From assembly GCA_003013855.2 (NCBI GenBank), contig PVNU02000868.1:4334501-4398500 (forward strand): a stretch of 64,000 bases of DNA, in the 5' to 3' direction. Within the stretch, counting starts at the first letter, position 1; the number at the start of each line of letters is the position of its first letter. The notes below the pieces were generated by a model. It saw nothing but the letters and a program-made list of their open reading frames with translations, had not been told where the DNA came from and did not search any database. Of this stretch, positions 63,623 to 64,000 are shown in pieces. Source of the stretch: Liriodendron chinense (taxonomy: Eukaryota; Streptophyta; Magnoliopsida; Magnoliales; Magnoliaceae). The position numbers and the translations under genes are program-made.

Positions 63623-64000
63623 GTCATCTATGAGAATATAAGAGGATTAAAACAGACTTTCAAGTGTTAGTTCAATTTTGTGAAGTAGAGACCGTACTTC
63701 GGTACGAGCAGTGTGTGGGGTGCTTAACCTCTTCCCACCCTGTAACCGTAATCCCTTACCTCGAATCTTTGGCCACAGATCAAAATGAGTCATTTTAGAG
63801 AAAGGAATCTTCGGATCCCCTTTTTCTCACGTTTCTACGGGGTCCTAGCCGACTGTAGATTCCAAGTAACTGGCTAGTGGCGACTCTGGTCTTATATAAA
63901 CTCATCTAAACACATTCAACTTAACACGACAACCAAACAAAGCCCTCGAAAACGAGGCAAGCCAGTGGCACGAACGGCGATTCGCACGCAGGCACCTCTT

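Larger units (their letters stand above)
62640..64000 (+). mobile_element. Probable LTR/leader of another retroelement (cut by the window end)
   Basis: A GAGTCAA-rich array, a TATA box (63024-63031, tataaata followed by a C-rich start region), a 146-bp tandem duplication and 'tagtggcgactctgg' near 63875-63889 occur in an order that fits a Gypsy LTR and its downstream primer region. The element runs out of the window, so its ends and identity are not established. Confidence 0.4.

Noticed and set aside
1..64000. tRNA and rRNA genes
   Set aside because: The only tRNA-like sequences found are short primer binding sites of retroelements. No cloverleaf or rRNA core sequence was recognised by eye.

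Overview
The window looks like plant nuclear heterochromatin. It is built almost entirely from transposable elements nested in one another, with no intact host gene that I can defend. I infer a woody angiosperm, probably a magnoliid, from a recurring hairpin-type DNA repeat (arms reading like 'catgatgtatgtgtt...ccgtccatccatttt') that I associate with magnoliid genomes. That taxonomic call is inference only. The one host-gene trace is a 5'-truncated Kunitz-type protease inhibitor at about 1529-2012, whose upstream part is replaced by a piece of LTR.

Layout. 1-1036: CTG/GCC and GA low-complexity DNA and unassigned sequence. 1037-2012: LTR fragment fused to the Kunitz remnant. 2300-3800: cluster of hairpin (MITE-like) elements. 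5346-7395: solo LTR 'S' on the minus strand (TSD GATAT). 7954-17475: a structurally complete Ty3/Gypsy Athila-like element 'A' (TSD GGAAG) whose 5' LTR was hit by a second S solo LTR (8741-10691, TSD AGAAT). 17476-21540: GA tracts, a CACTA-like end, a Copia-type PPT/LTR start, an S-LTR fragment, a hairpin element and a possible first exon. About 21675-25370: a 3'-truncated Gypsy element 'D' on the minus strand. About 26968-33990: a Copia element whose gag is split by two solo LTRs (27684-29744, TSD ACTTT; 30314-31867, TSD AAGGC). 34507-40468: a non-autonomous Athila-related element 'C' (TSD AAGAT). 41954-54946: a chromovirus-type solo LTR containing the complete autonomous Athila element 'B' (42420-52710, TSD TTAAT). 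55950-57850: more hairpin elements. 58775-59468: a 20-bp minisatellite. 59551-60331: a hAT-type non-autonomous element. 60447-62502: a decayed DUF1985/Ulp1-type gene of the kind carried by Mutator-like transposons. 62640-64000: a probable LTR/leader of another retroelement.

How the parts relate. B (minus strand) has gag, protease, RT-RNase H and integrase, a tRNA-Asp-type PBS and a PPT, and could in principle have driven A and C, which share its LTR ends, PBS and 3' noncoding module. A keeps only gag-protease plus an acidic tail. C keeps no gag and no polymerase, only one ~538-codon acidic ORF now broken by five in-frame stops. The most striking pattern is a paired palindrome (CCGACCGGTC, two bases, GACCGGTCGG) arrayed in the U3 of nearly every LTR here, usually just upstream of the TATA box and including LTRs of different families. 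It contains the RCCGAC core known as the DRE/CRT stress element. In one S copy the same array survives only as GATTGATCGG-type units, as expected from loss of methylated cytosines.
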